From: Lunularia cruciata
Taxonomy: Eukaryota > Streptophyta > Marchantiopsida > Lunulariales > Lunulariaceae
Length of the DNA: 64,000 nt
NCBI GenBank assembly: GCA_948567375.1
Contig: OX419756.1
Location: 46,974,552-47,038,551, forward strand
Direction: 5' to 3'
A program made the position numbers and the translations under genes. The notes beneath the pieces are model-generated. The model saw only the letters and a program-made list of their open reading frames with translations, did no database searches and had not been told where the DNA came from. Positions 52,985-64,000 of this stretch are shown piece after piece. Each line of letters starts with the position of its first letter. The first letter of the stretch is position 1.

Positions 52985-55082
52985 AGTCTGACCAAACCTT
53001 TGACAATTGTAAACATGTCATATCATGACATGAATTGTGCATTCTTAAGAAAATTTCATGCTGGTCATTAGCCATGCACTGATGAATCAATCATGAATCA
53101 TCAATCACCATTAGACATAAATGTCAATCTTCAATACCCTAAAATTTCAAAACCAATGCTTTGAATGTACAATGTGTTTACCTAGAGAAGTGGACAATTT
53201 TATGCTTGTCATCATAGATCACCTGACTATTGATTGATTATGAGCACTTTCTATTGAAATAAACTTCCCCATTGATAGTAGGCCATTGTGCCAAAGGAAG
53301 GAACATACCATTCGCTAACTATATACACCATGGAAACCCTTTTTTTTGCAAACACAAATGACATTCTGGCACTCTCCTCACTTCTTGGCCATTGCACTTC
53401 CTTTTTAAGAACAAAAAATATGGCAATGATTACTCTTTGAGTAAACTTGGTTGTGGATCTTGAATTAATTCCCTATAAGTTCATTCTCTTGGCTACAAAA
53501 CCTCTGTTTCCATTATGTCCAAATTGATCTAGTGCTAATGCAACTTGCAAGCATACAGGTGTTTGGTATCTTCTTGGATCCACTCTTCTTTTGAAGACAC
53601 CATGTTCTTTAAGTCAATTCACTTAAGTACCAATGGAGCATATGTCCATTTTCACTATTTTTTTGAATGCCAAAGGATCAAGCATGGAAAAAAATTAAAA
53701 ACTTTGTACTTTGTGCCATTTGCATTTGTTCCTTCAAATATCACCTTTTTGGATAAATCCCCACCATTTAAAAGCATATCTAGTATCCATGTCTTCCTCT
53801 TCTTTGCTCCAATCCCACTCATCCTTACATATATTCTTAGAATCAGAAAATTTGACCTACATGTACCTTTTCAATTCTCTCCTTAGCAGTTTTTGGTTAC
53901 TAAGGTGGTGCATTATGAATGAAATAAACTTAAATTCCAATCCTAGTTCCCTAATTCCCAATTGGTTTCCAAGTGCCTTCTCATGACAAAAATAAACATA
54001 AATTACATCACCTACACCTATTAGGTATCAACAAGAATAAGAAGTATAGAAGTTTGCTTTTGGCATGAGGAGAAGGAGCAAATGAAATGAAAACTAAAAC
54101 TACACTGGGACCTACAACCTTAATGGATTGTTGCTTCTGGCTTTCAAGCAAAATTTTCCATTAGAAAAAGGGGACTAGGGAATGAGGGATAGGGAAATGA
54201 AGCATATCAAATTCTCATGTCTACAAGAGTAACACTTGTCAAAGGATTTTATATTTAATTGATATATATTATGAATGTTTACAAGAGTTCTCATAATCCC
54301 TCAAAAACCCATAATAAGTTATGAGTGCTTGAAAAGATGACCAATAGCCAATTTATGGCTATAAGACATAGAGTATAAAAATTGTGAGTATTTTGTGCCA
54401 AAATCCCATAAAAATTTACAAGACCTCCCACAAGCTTTCTTTACAAAATGTTTATGGCCAAGGAAATGGTCTATGTAAAAACTGCCAACTAAGCTTTATA
54501 GGAGGTAGTACATAGCCATAAAATTTTATAGGAAATAAAAAGGGTGACTCATAAAATTTTATGGGTTATAAGTTGTTTCTATAAAATTTAATTAGCACCA
54601 ATTAATAAAGTCCATTTGAAATTGAGGACATGGTATCCTTGGCTTATGGTTTGATATCAACTTGATGATATGAAAGATTTAAACCCTTTGACATGTAGTC
54701 TTTGCCTTTTATCTATGGAGGATTTGAGATCATAATGCAAATAGACATGGGGACAAGTTTTGCAAGATGACATATTTGAATGGTGACTTGTTGATTTCTT
54801 GATGGTGCATTGATAGGGAATTGTGTTGAGTGCAAAATTGAATCCAAAAGGAAAATTTATCAATTGACATTGGAGTTGTGGTTTTTTGGGAGTTCATCAA
54901 GTTTGATAAACATTATTTTGAAGGAAATTGGGATGAGAAGGATTGTCAAGAGAGTTCATCAAGTTTATGGTGAAAATATAGGATAGGATAGTGAAAGGAG
55001 AATGGTGTGATTAGAGAGTTTCATTTCAAAAGATCATACAATGCCATGCTTAAGTACTTGCGGTCTCTTTCAAATAAAAACA
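52985..55082. other. AT-rich intergenic region, no gene seen
   Basis: Short ORFs (for example 53545-53886) lack family resemblance. 54230-54600 has repeated ATAAAATTTTATRGG-type near-palindromes that could belong to a decayed small DNA transposon, but no terminal inverted repeats or TSD could be defined. Confidence 0.45.
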
Positions 55083-55460
55083 ATGAAATCAATCTACCTC
55101 AAAATCCAACTTGCACAAGAAGAGTGGATTGACAATGAAGGGTTTAATTCTTGGGATTTGAGTTTGGAAGAATAGAGTGACAAGGATGACATTGATGACA
55201 TGGATAGAATTTTAATGTGGTGGGAATTTATCCATGGGTTTAGTTATTTGAAGGAGAGAGTGACCATATCTTGCAGTTCAAAGTTTGTTATCAAGTTCTT
55301 TGGTGTGCTTGATCCTCTTGCTGTTAAATTTTTAGTGAGAATGGACATGAAATAATTTAATGCTTTAGTGGATTTGATTAAGGAGCAATTTTAAGGAGGG
55401 ATTTTGGAAGAAAGAAAACCATGTATGGCTTCAACTAGCATTAGTATTAGACAGATTTGG
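55083..55460 (+). pseudogene. Unidentified coding relic
   Basis: One frame stays readable for ~120 codons with only three stops: MKSIYLKIQLAQEEWIDNE at the start, later MWWEFIHGFSYLKERVTISC, SKFVIKFFGVLDPLAVKFLV and FNALVDLIKEQF. Composition is protein-like, but no family recognised. It could be a gag remnant or unrelated. Confidence 0.25.
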
Positions 55461-57379
55461 ACATATCAAGAATGGAGCCTCAATGAAAAGAGGCATGAAT
55501 CTATGGAGTATTAGTGCTAGATCTTCTTTCAAATTTACTCATAGGGTAATCACTACCATAATGTTAAATTAGGGAAGTAGGTGCACTAGAAGAGAAGGCT
55601 TGAATTTCAACCATGTTTCCTAAAAAAAGATTCAAATGGTATGTGGAGTTAGTAGATAGAACTCTATTTCCTTTAGCTCAAAAGTACAAGATAGATGGAG
55701 AGATTTATTTTAGCCAAAAAGGATCTTACTCAATCAACAAATAGGTTATTTGTGATGATAAATATTTATCATCACAAGAAGACAAGTTATTCACTTGTTG
55801 TGCCTTACTTGCCTTGTGTAGCTATCTTGGGAAAGATTGCCGCTTGGATAATTCACTTGTGCTTTACTTGATATGCCTTGTGTATAGGTCTTGTGTATGT
55901 CTTATGGTTCTTGTCACAACATGACCTGGTTAAAGAGGTCAAGGCCTTGGGAAAAACTGAACCATAGAGGAGCTTGTAACTTGTTTGAATGGCATCAATA
56001 TTTACTGGGTGCTTCCAATTATGTCCCTATAAACCATCTAGCTCCCTCTTTTAATTAGGCACATATTGAAGATAAAAAGGATGTTAGCTCTTTTTAGCAC
56101 CAAGCCCAAGTGCTAAATGAGCATTGCATTGATGCTCTCAAAGGTTATGGTGTTCTTTATGCAAATTGAGGGTGTGGGGTCCAACTAAATAATAGAAATA
56201 GTAACTTTACCTACTTAAGCATATTTGAATATGCATCATTTTACAAAATTTCTTGATTAACATATATGATATCTATGTAGAGAAAGAAGAGGACTTTAGA
56301 GAAGAAGATCCCAATTCTAGACAAAATTTTATGGAAGCTAGAGGTATAAATGAAAAACAATATAGAGAAGAAGCAATAGTTTTAGTCTTAGAACTTTGTC
56401 TTGTATGCAATCATAACCCAAAAGTGTTTTGGTATAAAACATCATAATATAAGGACTTGGATATTTCTTCATGTGTTTGTAACTGTTATGAGGGTTTGCT
56501 TGGATGTAGGATAGTATTCTTGGGGTTTTGATGGGTCCACTCATATGTTAGAAAGATTTGCTTGAGTAATAATATGGGTTTGCCCATAGTTGATTCAGGT
56601 TTGTTGGTTACTAAAATTGGTTTGCTTGGTGTTTCCATGGGTTTGCTCAAGTGAGGAAGGGTTTGCTCATATTAGCAAGGAGTCAATTGGGTTGGATTTT
56701 AAGTGGTTTGATAGGTTTAAGATTAGTTGATAACGGACAAAAAGCCACATTTAGAATTCAAAAATCTATTCATTGACACTAAACCTATTCTATATGTTTG
56801 ATAGATCTAAATAAAATTTTGCTAGATTTATAGATTATCATGTATAAAATTATGTGTAATGTGGAAGGAATTTTTTTGTTTGAATATATTTGAAGGATTT
56901 GAAGAGAGCAATTGATGAGAATTTAGACCCAAACAAGTAATCCTAAAAAATCTGCTAAAGAGCTTGAAGAGAGATGGTTCTAATTTGGGGATCCATAGTG
57001 AAGGATAGATGGAGGAGGAAATTTAAAGGTATTGGTAGAAGAAGCAAGTTCAAAATTAGAGGAGGAGACAGAGATATAAGTTTAAATTCTCAAAATTTGG
57101 TAGAAGTTTAAGGGAAGGAGGGACACAAGGATTATTTTAAAAAGACAAATGAATTAAAAGAACACTTCTAAAGATCTATGAAAGGATAGTTCAAAATCTA
57201 AGGAATTGTAAGAGGGACAAAGAAGGAAGGATAATTTGAAATTGGAGGAACCATTGGAGTTCAAAATTGGAAAAATTTGTGGAGTGACCATTCAAAATTG
57301 GGAGAACTATGGGAAGGAAATTTTATTTTGGAGGAACTATGAAAGAGATAAATAGGGGGAGAGAGACAAAGCCAACATG
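55461..57379. other. AT-rich intergenic region, no gene seen
   Basis: GGGTTTGCTCAAG/GGTTTGCTTGG motifs recur at about 56490-56710, similar in style to those at 230-470. Short ORFs such as 56253-56447 are not supported by any family. Confidence 0.4.
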
Positions 57380-58290
57380 AGCATTTATCAATAAAATTCA
57401 ATTGGTGGACCATTTGAAATCACAAGAACTAAGAGGGAGGAATAGGGAGAGAGAATGAGAGTTTAGGTAGTCTTGCTATAAAGAATTAGTATATAATATA
57501 AATTTACATGAATTTGACAGATTTTTTGAGAGAGACCAAGTTGAAAGTAGAGAGATAGAAAGCTCAAAGAGTGTTGCAAAGATAAAATCAAAGAGAGTGG
57601 AGAAATTAAAGAGAAACCAAGTGAAATTAGAGAGAAAAAGCTCATGGAGATCTATAAAGATAAGCCAAATAAAGATTAGATGAAAGTAGAAAGAAAGCTC
57701 AAAGAACATTGTGGTAAGAAATCAAAGAGAGCTCAAGATGAAAGGACAGACATGAGAAATAGAAATCTCAAAGGTTTGTAGAGAGGGAGAAATAAAAGAG
57801 ATATTGGGGTGAAAGTAGAGAGCAAAGGCCTAAAGAGGTTTGTAGAGAGAGGGAGAATTTGAAGAGGGAGAAATCAAAGAGAGATTGGGATGAAAGCAAA
57901 AAAAGATCAAAGAGGTTTGTAGAAGGAGGGAGAAATCAAAGAATGAATAAGAAGAGAGGGAGAAACAAGAAAGAGAAATCAAAGAGAGAGGGAGATATCA
58001 AAAAAATTTGCAAAGGGAGGGAGAAATAAAAGAGAGAAATTGAACAAAAAGCTCAAAGAGATTTGCAAAAAGAGAGAAATCATAAACATAAAAGTTTTAG
58101 AGAGACAAAGAGGTTTTGAGAGACTCTTGAGTACTAATAGGGAGAAATTAGTGGAACATATAGTGAAAGTAGATAAGAAAGCTTCGAGAGGTTTGTAGAG
58201 AGAGGAGGAAATCATAGATAAATAGGTTTTTTAAAGATAGTTTCAGATACTTTGGAGCACTAAGAGGGAGAAATTAGTGGAACATATACA
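57380..58290. repeat. Purine-rich degenerate tandem repeat block
   Basis: Strong A/G bias on the plus strand. The phrase GAAAGTAGAGAGAAAGCTCAAAGAGGTTTGTAGAGAG, with AGAAATCAAAGAGAG, recurs with variation at about 57542, 57622, 57681, 57811 and 57892 and onward to 58260, at roughly 60-80-bp spacing. No coding frame. Confidence 0.55.
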
Positions 58291-59283
58291 AGATGGATGA
58301 TTTATTGATTACAAGAGGAAATGGGAAAATAGTACAAAATGGGGATTGGAAGACGAAAATCAGGTTTGGACCTTGGTGGAAGGAATTCATGAAGCAGATC
58401 TTGATTCTCTTTGTCTTGAAGTGACCATGGAGTTGTAATACACCTCTCTATGTGTAAAAAACCTTTCAAATTTCTAGATTTGAAAGTTTTAATTTGAAGG
58501 TTTTGTCTATTTTTTAGAACCCAAAACCCCATCAATAAGCAACCTCTTTATGAAATGTAGAACACACCTAACATGCAAGCAAAGTAAGAAAACCCATCTT
58601 GTGAGCAAGCCCTATTTTCCATGAGTGAGCCTGATTTCCCACAAGCAAGCTCAATTTTCTACAAGCAGGCCCATTTTTCCTATGAGTGAACCCATATGTC
58701 CTACAAGCAAGTACGTATCTTTGCAAGCAATCTTTAGACCCCATCTTTGGACACATATCTTCAGATTACTTGTGATGCATTGGAGTGCATTGGAATAGAG
58801 CACTTGTACATTGATGGACTACATTTGTACATATCTTATACAAATATGTGGGTACTTTTTCTCCCAGATTGCTATTGGCCACCCATTATCTTTAATGTGC
58901 AATCACTATGTTCTTTTGGTTTGGTTAATATGTGAGTGTGAAATTTGGTGAATATGTTAATGTTAGTGGAGAAAACTTGTGAATATGTTTCACTTATGTT
59001 AATGAAAAAAAAGTGAATATGTCTTTGTTTTTAGGGATGACTCAAACATCATTCTTCAATTGACTTTTTCTAACTCTTTGAAATTTTAGTTACTTTTTAA
59101 AAACTTATAAAGTTTCTTATCACTTTAGTTCTTAAAAACTTTTTGACAACCCATCTATTTTATTAAGCTTTTAAGAGCTTATTATTACATAAAAAAATAT
59201 TGATTATTTAATATGTTATTTTTAAATTTATTTGCCATCAAAACCATAACAAAGTATATCAAAAAATTATTTTTTTGTAAAGA
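58291..59283. other. AT-rich intergenic region, no gene seen
   Basis: 58590-58740 has short CAAGCAAGC/GAGCCCAnTTTTCC repeats. The rest is AT-rich without a recognisable gene. Confidence 0.4.
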
Positions 59284-59645
59284 TGATATTGGTTTCCATA
59301 CATACCTTGATTATTTGCAATTGTTAAGATATAAAGTCCAAGAGGCATGTAAGAAAAAGGCTCTCCCATAGCTGGAGATACTAAATGTTAATGAGAAACA
59401 TAAGTAAATGATCTTATGCTTGATCTTTGAACAATAAAGGTACATGAATTGCTATTTGGTCTCCATAAAAATAAGCATTAAAACCACCACAAAATAAAGG
59501 ATTTAAAGGACTAGCCTGTCCACTAACTAAAATTGGTTGCAATACTTGTATTCCTAATTTATGTGCTATAGGTACTCAATTTAATAACATACTATGCCCT
59601 TGCATAACTTCTTGAAGAACTTTCAAAAGAATAGGTTCTTTGTTT
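59284..59645 (-). pseudogene. rpoC1: Decayed plastid rpoC1 fragment (nuclear plastid DNA)
   Basis: The minus strand reads KEPILLKVLQEVMQGHSMLL, stop, [42 protein letters not shown], then after a shift SPAMGEPFSYMPLGLYILTI and NNQGMYGNQYH. This is the N-terminal half of the beta' subunit of plastid-encoded RNA polymerase around its catalytic NADFDGDQ motif, in which two of the metal-binding Asp are Tyr here. One TGA fits a CGA-to-TGA change. AT-rich codon use fits plastid origin. A mitochondrial intermediate cannot be excluded. Confidence 0.8.
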
Positions 59646-60739
59646 TGAGTTGATAAACTTTAGTTCTTCAAACATTCTTGGACAACACTTTGAGTTTATT
59701 ATCAACCCATCATATATAACATAATTATCTTACCCTCCTAACTAACTAAATATTAATAATTTTTCTAGTAATACCAATTAATACTTATTTCTTTAACATC
59801 TCATGTATAATTCATTAGATACCCTTTAGTTTAGCATATATAAACCTTTAATTGAGTATCTAAGGGAGAGGCAAGTAAAGCAATGGGAGAAAACAACCAA
59901 TCCTCCCTTCAGCCAAGTAGTCTACATGGTGGGCAAGCAAGCTCCTTCAACAAGCAAGGCCTCTGATGAGCTATCACGGCCCACCTCCAAGCAAACGTCT
60001 TCTCCTCCAAGCAAACAAGGCCCAATACCAAACAATCAAAGTTATCACCAACCTTAAATCAGGCAAGCAAAGCCTACTTCCAAGGAGGCAAAACCATCAT
60101 CAATTCACAATTGCATGAGAGACCTCTGACATAACCAAGCAAAGCCTCTACAAATTTGAGCAAACCCATATATTTCATTTACTTAAATTCCTCATCTCTT
60201 GCAAACTTATAACCTTTATTTACATGTTTAAAATGTTACAATAAAGAATCAACACTAGAGGTACATTGAATATCATTATCATTGTGGAACATATAAACTT
60301 ATTTACATGTTTAACATGTTATAATAGAGAATCAGTACTAGAACTACATTCAAAGGCATGATCACAACTAGACATTCCACCAATGGGTTAGGCTTCTATA
60401 TTTGAGAGCATCTTGAGAATAATCTTGATTTCCTTGGTTGTTTTCTCTTGCTTGGCTAATTTTAATGTCATTGCATAAACCACTTTGATTTGCCATTCCT
60501 CTTTTTAAATTCAAATTTCTGAATTTTTATCTCTCCTCTTCTCCCATTTTCACTCTCAACTTTTCAAGCTTTGACATCTTTTAAGCATTGATATGCTACT
60601 TTACACCTTTTCCTATCCTCCAAAGAACCAGTCTTGAATTTTGTATGGCTTGCCATATCTTGATTAAATGAAGACAATGTAGGAATACCTTTTGGATTTC
60701 CTTTAGAGTATTTCTTCCTCTTGTGTGATTCCACTTCTC
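59646..60739. other. Intergenic region with AAGCAAGGCC motifs, no gene seen
   Basis: 59900-60180 carries CAAGCAAGCCTCT/GCAAAGCC-type short repeats. No supportable coding sequence. Confidence 0.4.
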
Positions 60740-61260
60740 TCTCAAGCTACTCTTCTCTATCTCATTTGTCTTGTGCTACTCAACTGATTTCTTCTTGTGC
60801 TCTTGTCCTAACTCCTCCAAGAATGTCTTCTTGTCTCTCATCATAGCAGTAGTGACATCTTCCTCAAACTCATCCAACAATTTACTAAAGCCCTCCAACC
60901 TTTCTTCCTACATGTTGAGTATTGTAAATGGAATACCATGGGATGTACTAAATAGAACATGATAATCTTGTGAAGTTTTCAATAAAGGAGTGTTTCCTTC
61001 AAAAAATTCTTCTTTTGTTTTAACTTGTCCTCCCATTTCATCAGCTCTACTTGACCATTCAAAATGTTCATTTCATTTCCCATTCCCATGCTAACAAGGG
61101 AAGGTGGGCACACATTTGCTTTCCCACCATATAAAGCATCAATTTGGTCACAATAAGAACAAAGGTGATTCAATTTTTGATTTATAGTTGCCCATCTGCA
61201 ATTAATCTCCTTCTATGAGACCTTCATTTGTGTACTTATCCTTCTAGACCTAAGCTTCTT
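60740..61260 (-). pseudogene. Unidentified coding relic related to 63190-63483
   Basis: The minus strand reads KKLRSRRISTQMK, stop, KEINCRWATINQKLNHLCSY, CDQIDALYGGKANV, PSLVSMGMGNE (61173-60979 is open), then in shifted frames LEGFSKLLDEFEEDVTTAMM and KKTFLEELGQEHKKK. Coiled-coil-like C-terminal part. The core (KLNHLCxxxxxIDxxxxGxANxxPxxLVSMG) recurs in opposite orientation at 63247. The RW...IN...L start is faintly Myb/SANT-like, too weak to assign. Confidence 0.35.
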
Positions 61261-63189
61261 TATAGGCTTTTCCGGGGTCTCATAATAAATTTATGGAAAT
61301 TTCCCATTACCAAAAACATCATAACTTCTTCTCTTTTAGACCTAGACAATCTAAATTTACCTGGACAACTCCTTTTCATACAGCCAAATAGTACAAAATG
61401 AAAGTCATTCTCCATAACACCAATTTGCTATCTATGAACCGTTTGGGATTGAACTTCTTTGGCTCATCCCAATAGGTAGGGTTTTCACTAATCCACCATG
61501 CATTCACTAAAATCTTACTTTGTGCTTGGATATTTTAACCTACCATATTCATATGTGACACTCAATGATTTTGCAAAATATGTTAAAAAGTGAATTGATC
61601 ATCTTAAATACCCTAGAATTCCCATTCCTTATAATTCTTATACACCCTAAGAGAGGGAAGAAGTGTTTTAAGGATGACATGTGTTGTAATTTAAATTTAA
61701 TCTTATTAATTCTCTAATTAAAATTTATGACTATTTGTAAACAAACCAATCTTGAGGTCATTATTTCAATTTCTTGTAAAGATTTTACAACTATGGATCT
61801 CTACACATGAAAATTTTGAATACTCTTCCAATTACAACCTGTAAAAGATTTCTAGACTATCCATAAAAATAAGGAGACATTTATGAGTACCCATAAACTC
61901 CCAATTGCACCATTGTATATCACTTTCAAATTGCTCTATTCTAAGCCTTTCTACATCTTTACCAAATTATTGCAAGATAATTAATTTCTTATGGTTTTCT
62001 AGATAAGAATAAGAAACTAGAGAACAAGAAGAAAAGAATGGGGAGCTGAAGCAAAGTAGAAAGTAATTGCTTAAAGATTATTGATTGAGCATACAAGTTC
62101 TAAAGAGGAAGTGCTTAAATTCAACAAAGATTTACAATTATTATATATTGTAATGCAATAGGAGGTTTAAGTTTCATAAATTGCAAGAAAGTCATGGAAC
62201 TTTAGCATTACTAAAAAAATGGCATCTAAAAATGAAACATTTAAAAGGAAAGTTATAGTTGCTATTGGATTTTATGATATGGTTCAAGATCCCTTTGTGG
62301 GTTTTGAAGAAGAAGACTTATATGTTAGATTAGTGTGTTTATGGTAGAATTAGGTGAAAATTGTGCATGTTATTAATCAAGGTGGTACATGTCAAAGGGA
62401 AGAACAAAAAAACTGTACTATGTGTCATAAGAACATATATGCTTTGTGTGGTAAAATGAAGTCAATTGAGGGTTTGAATTCCTCACGCTTGTACACATTT
62501 CACAATTTCCCAAAGCAATGATAGATTTGAAGGATATGGGGCTTAGCTATGTTGGTATATCTAGACTCTTAGATGAATACAAGTTTAAAATTGAAGGATA
62601 ATGGATTAAAGGCACAAAGATGGAAGTTATGTGTGTTGCCGTATAGAGGAATTCTGATCTTGAGACATCTTAGAACCAAATCAACTCTTGAGAGATTTAG
62701 AAATATAAATTAGAGTGGGTATGGAGAGAACATACACTTCTATTGAGTTTGGAATATCTCTTATGTCCAATGCAATTTCTTCTTGGCCTAATCAAGATCT
62801 ACATCTCTTGATCTTGATTCATCAAAGAGATTCACCAAAACCTATTGAAAATGGTTTCCTTGGTACCGTCAAAGGCAGAAAATGGAAAAGTAGATTTGAT
62901 GAATCAAGGAAAAGGAGATTTTGCAATGTCAAAAGGAAAAGGAGACAAAGACAGATTTAGAATGGATCTCCTTCCATTAAGCTCAAATCTTGGATTATTT
63001 GGACAACCCAAACATTTCAAGCAGATTCACAAGGGAAATAGTAAGAAAGAAAAGGGTTCATAAGAGCATTGCATTCAGCTACATGGCCACCTATCATATG
63101 AAATTTGGGATGGGATTTCTTTAGTCTATTAATAATGACAAGTTATACAAGAAATGGGCTAGGTATATGAGTTCATTCAAAAACTCTCA
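61261..63189. other. AT-rich intergenic region, no gene seen
   Basis: No ORF with a recognisable family. The 62715-62960 ORF is isolated and Lys/Arg-rich. Confidence 0.4.
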
Positions 63190-63483
63190 ACCATGGAAGG
63201 ATAAGTGGACTAGGGAAAGCTTGATAAAGAGGGAGTTAAAACGAGGGTGGAGAACCATCATGATAAACTAAATCACATGTGTCTACATTACAAGAGAATA
63301 GATGTGATGATTAGAGGTAGAGCCAACATTTCTCCCTTGGTTCTTGTAAGCATGGGTGTGGGAAGAGGAAATTCTATGAATATTTGTGCAACATTAGTCC
63401 CCAAGCAAGAAATGGAAACTTTATTTGAGGATGAGGAGTTTTGGAAAAAGGATACTACTCCATCATTTGGTATTACAACCTAG
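63190..63483 (+). pseudogene. Unidentified coding relic, inverted relative of 60979-61173
   Basis: Open frame 63247-63483 contains DKLNHMCLHYKRIDVMIRGR, ANISPLVLVSMGVG, matching the minus-strand relic at 61173-60979 in order and spacing at about half of positions. The two copies point toward each other 2 kb apart. Function unknown. Confidence 0.35.
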
Positions 63484-64000
63484 TCATTTATAATTGCTTT
63501 TGTAATTCCAAGCACCCAACCACTTTTTCAATAAGAGAGTAATCAAAGAGATTTTCTAGAGGAAGAGATCCCATGCCAAGTATGTACACTCATATTCATA
63601 TGCTGACTATCTTACATAGTTCTAGTCTCATTCCAATCATGTTCCATCATCAATTTTGTATGATGAGTATGCAGCTATAAATACTACCCTAACCAAGGTA
63701 ACACAAATTGAGTTAGAACCAGTAGAAGCAAAGCATGAGGAGGTGGTTGATAAAGATAAAGAGTGAGAAGGAGAAGCAAGGAAAAGGAAAAAGGTTTCAA
63801 ACGGAAACTGAACCTCACCTTGTCAACTCTTTTTCAAGATCTAATCAATCCAAGCTTAGGAGCAAATCACCTGAAATTAAGGATAGACGCAAATAGGTAG
63901 AAATACAGTGATAAAGATTAGCAAAGATGGAGAAAATTAAAGCAAAAGCATAAGTTGATAAGTGATATTAAAATGAGAAAATGAGCTTGAAATTGGAAAA
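63484..64000. other. Intergenic region, no gene seen
   Basis: Short fragments such as RKRKRFQTETE and SKLRSKSPEIKDRR could be a further piece of the preceding relic, but this is not supportable. Confidence 0.3.

Noticed and set aside
54230-54600. Possible MITE with ATAAAATTTTAT inverted repeats
   Set aside because: The near-palindromes are internal and AT-rich; no matching terminal inverted repeats with a TSD could be defined by eye.
1-64000. CRISPR arrays, bacterial operons, rRNA or tRNA genes
   Set aside because: No regular spacer-repeat array, no operon structure, and no tRNA cloverleaf or rRNA core sequence seen; the only tRNA-related sequences are primer-binding sites.

Overview
This window looks like intergenic DNA from a land plant with a large, repeat-rich nuclear genome. 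A gymnosperm or other large-genome lineage is plausible, but nothing here fixes the species. I found no intact host gene. About 50 kb of the 64 kb is LTR-retrotransposon sequence, much of it nested, and target-site duplications (TSDs) let most element boundaries be placed to the base.

Layout of the nest at 2.57-38.41 kb. The outermost element is an old chromodomain-bearing Ty3/gypsy element, C1 (2571-38410, TSD CCAAG). Three elements sit inside it: B1 (3075-6853, TSD AATGG), D (7554-28389, TSD TAGA) and C2, a younger copy of C1's own family (29422-35032, TSD CATGG). D is itself split by A1 (13341-21153, TSD GCTC) and B2 (24034-27824, TSD CACAC). Removing the inserts leaves C1 at about 5.60 kb, matching C2 at 5.61 kb, which supports the reconstruction. 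Then come an old solo LTR of family A (38525-39234), a nearly intact family A element, A2 (39938-47754, TSD GAAC), and a second nest at 47854-52984: old A-family solo LTR A4, split by B3 (48495-52955, TSD AAAGC), which is split by solo LTR A3 (50918-51609, TSD GAGC).

The families. A is a Ty3/gypsy element with gag-PR-RT-RH-IN, a separate upstream CCHC zinc-knuckle ORF and 4-bp TSDs of the form GNNC. B copies are 3.8-kb units with TG...CA ends and 5-bp TSDs but no terminal direct repeats. They look like solo LTRs whose U3 carries a ~860-codon coiled-coil protein gene ahead of a conserved TATA box. C is a chromovirus with heat-shock-element-like arrays in its LTR. D is the most unusual. Reading leftwards on the minus strand it encodes gag, CCHC, aspartic protease, a C5-cytosine DNA methyltransferase domain in DNMT3-like motif order, RT, RNase H, integrase and a C-terminal PHD finger. 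D is decayed, and most of its stops are TAG where CAG is expected, as CHG-methylation-driven deamination would produce.

The flanks (1-2570 and 52985-64000) are AT-rich and largely without genes. They hold a degenerate ~90-bp tandem repeat (about 1400-2230), a purine-rich tandem block (about 57380-58290), a decayed plastid rpoC1 fragment (59284-59645, minus), and a pair of related but unidentified coding relics in opposite orientation (about 60740-61260 minus and 63190-63483 plus).
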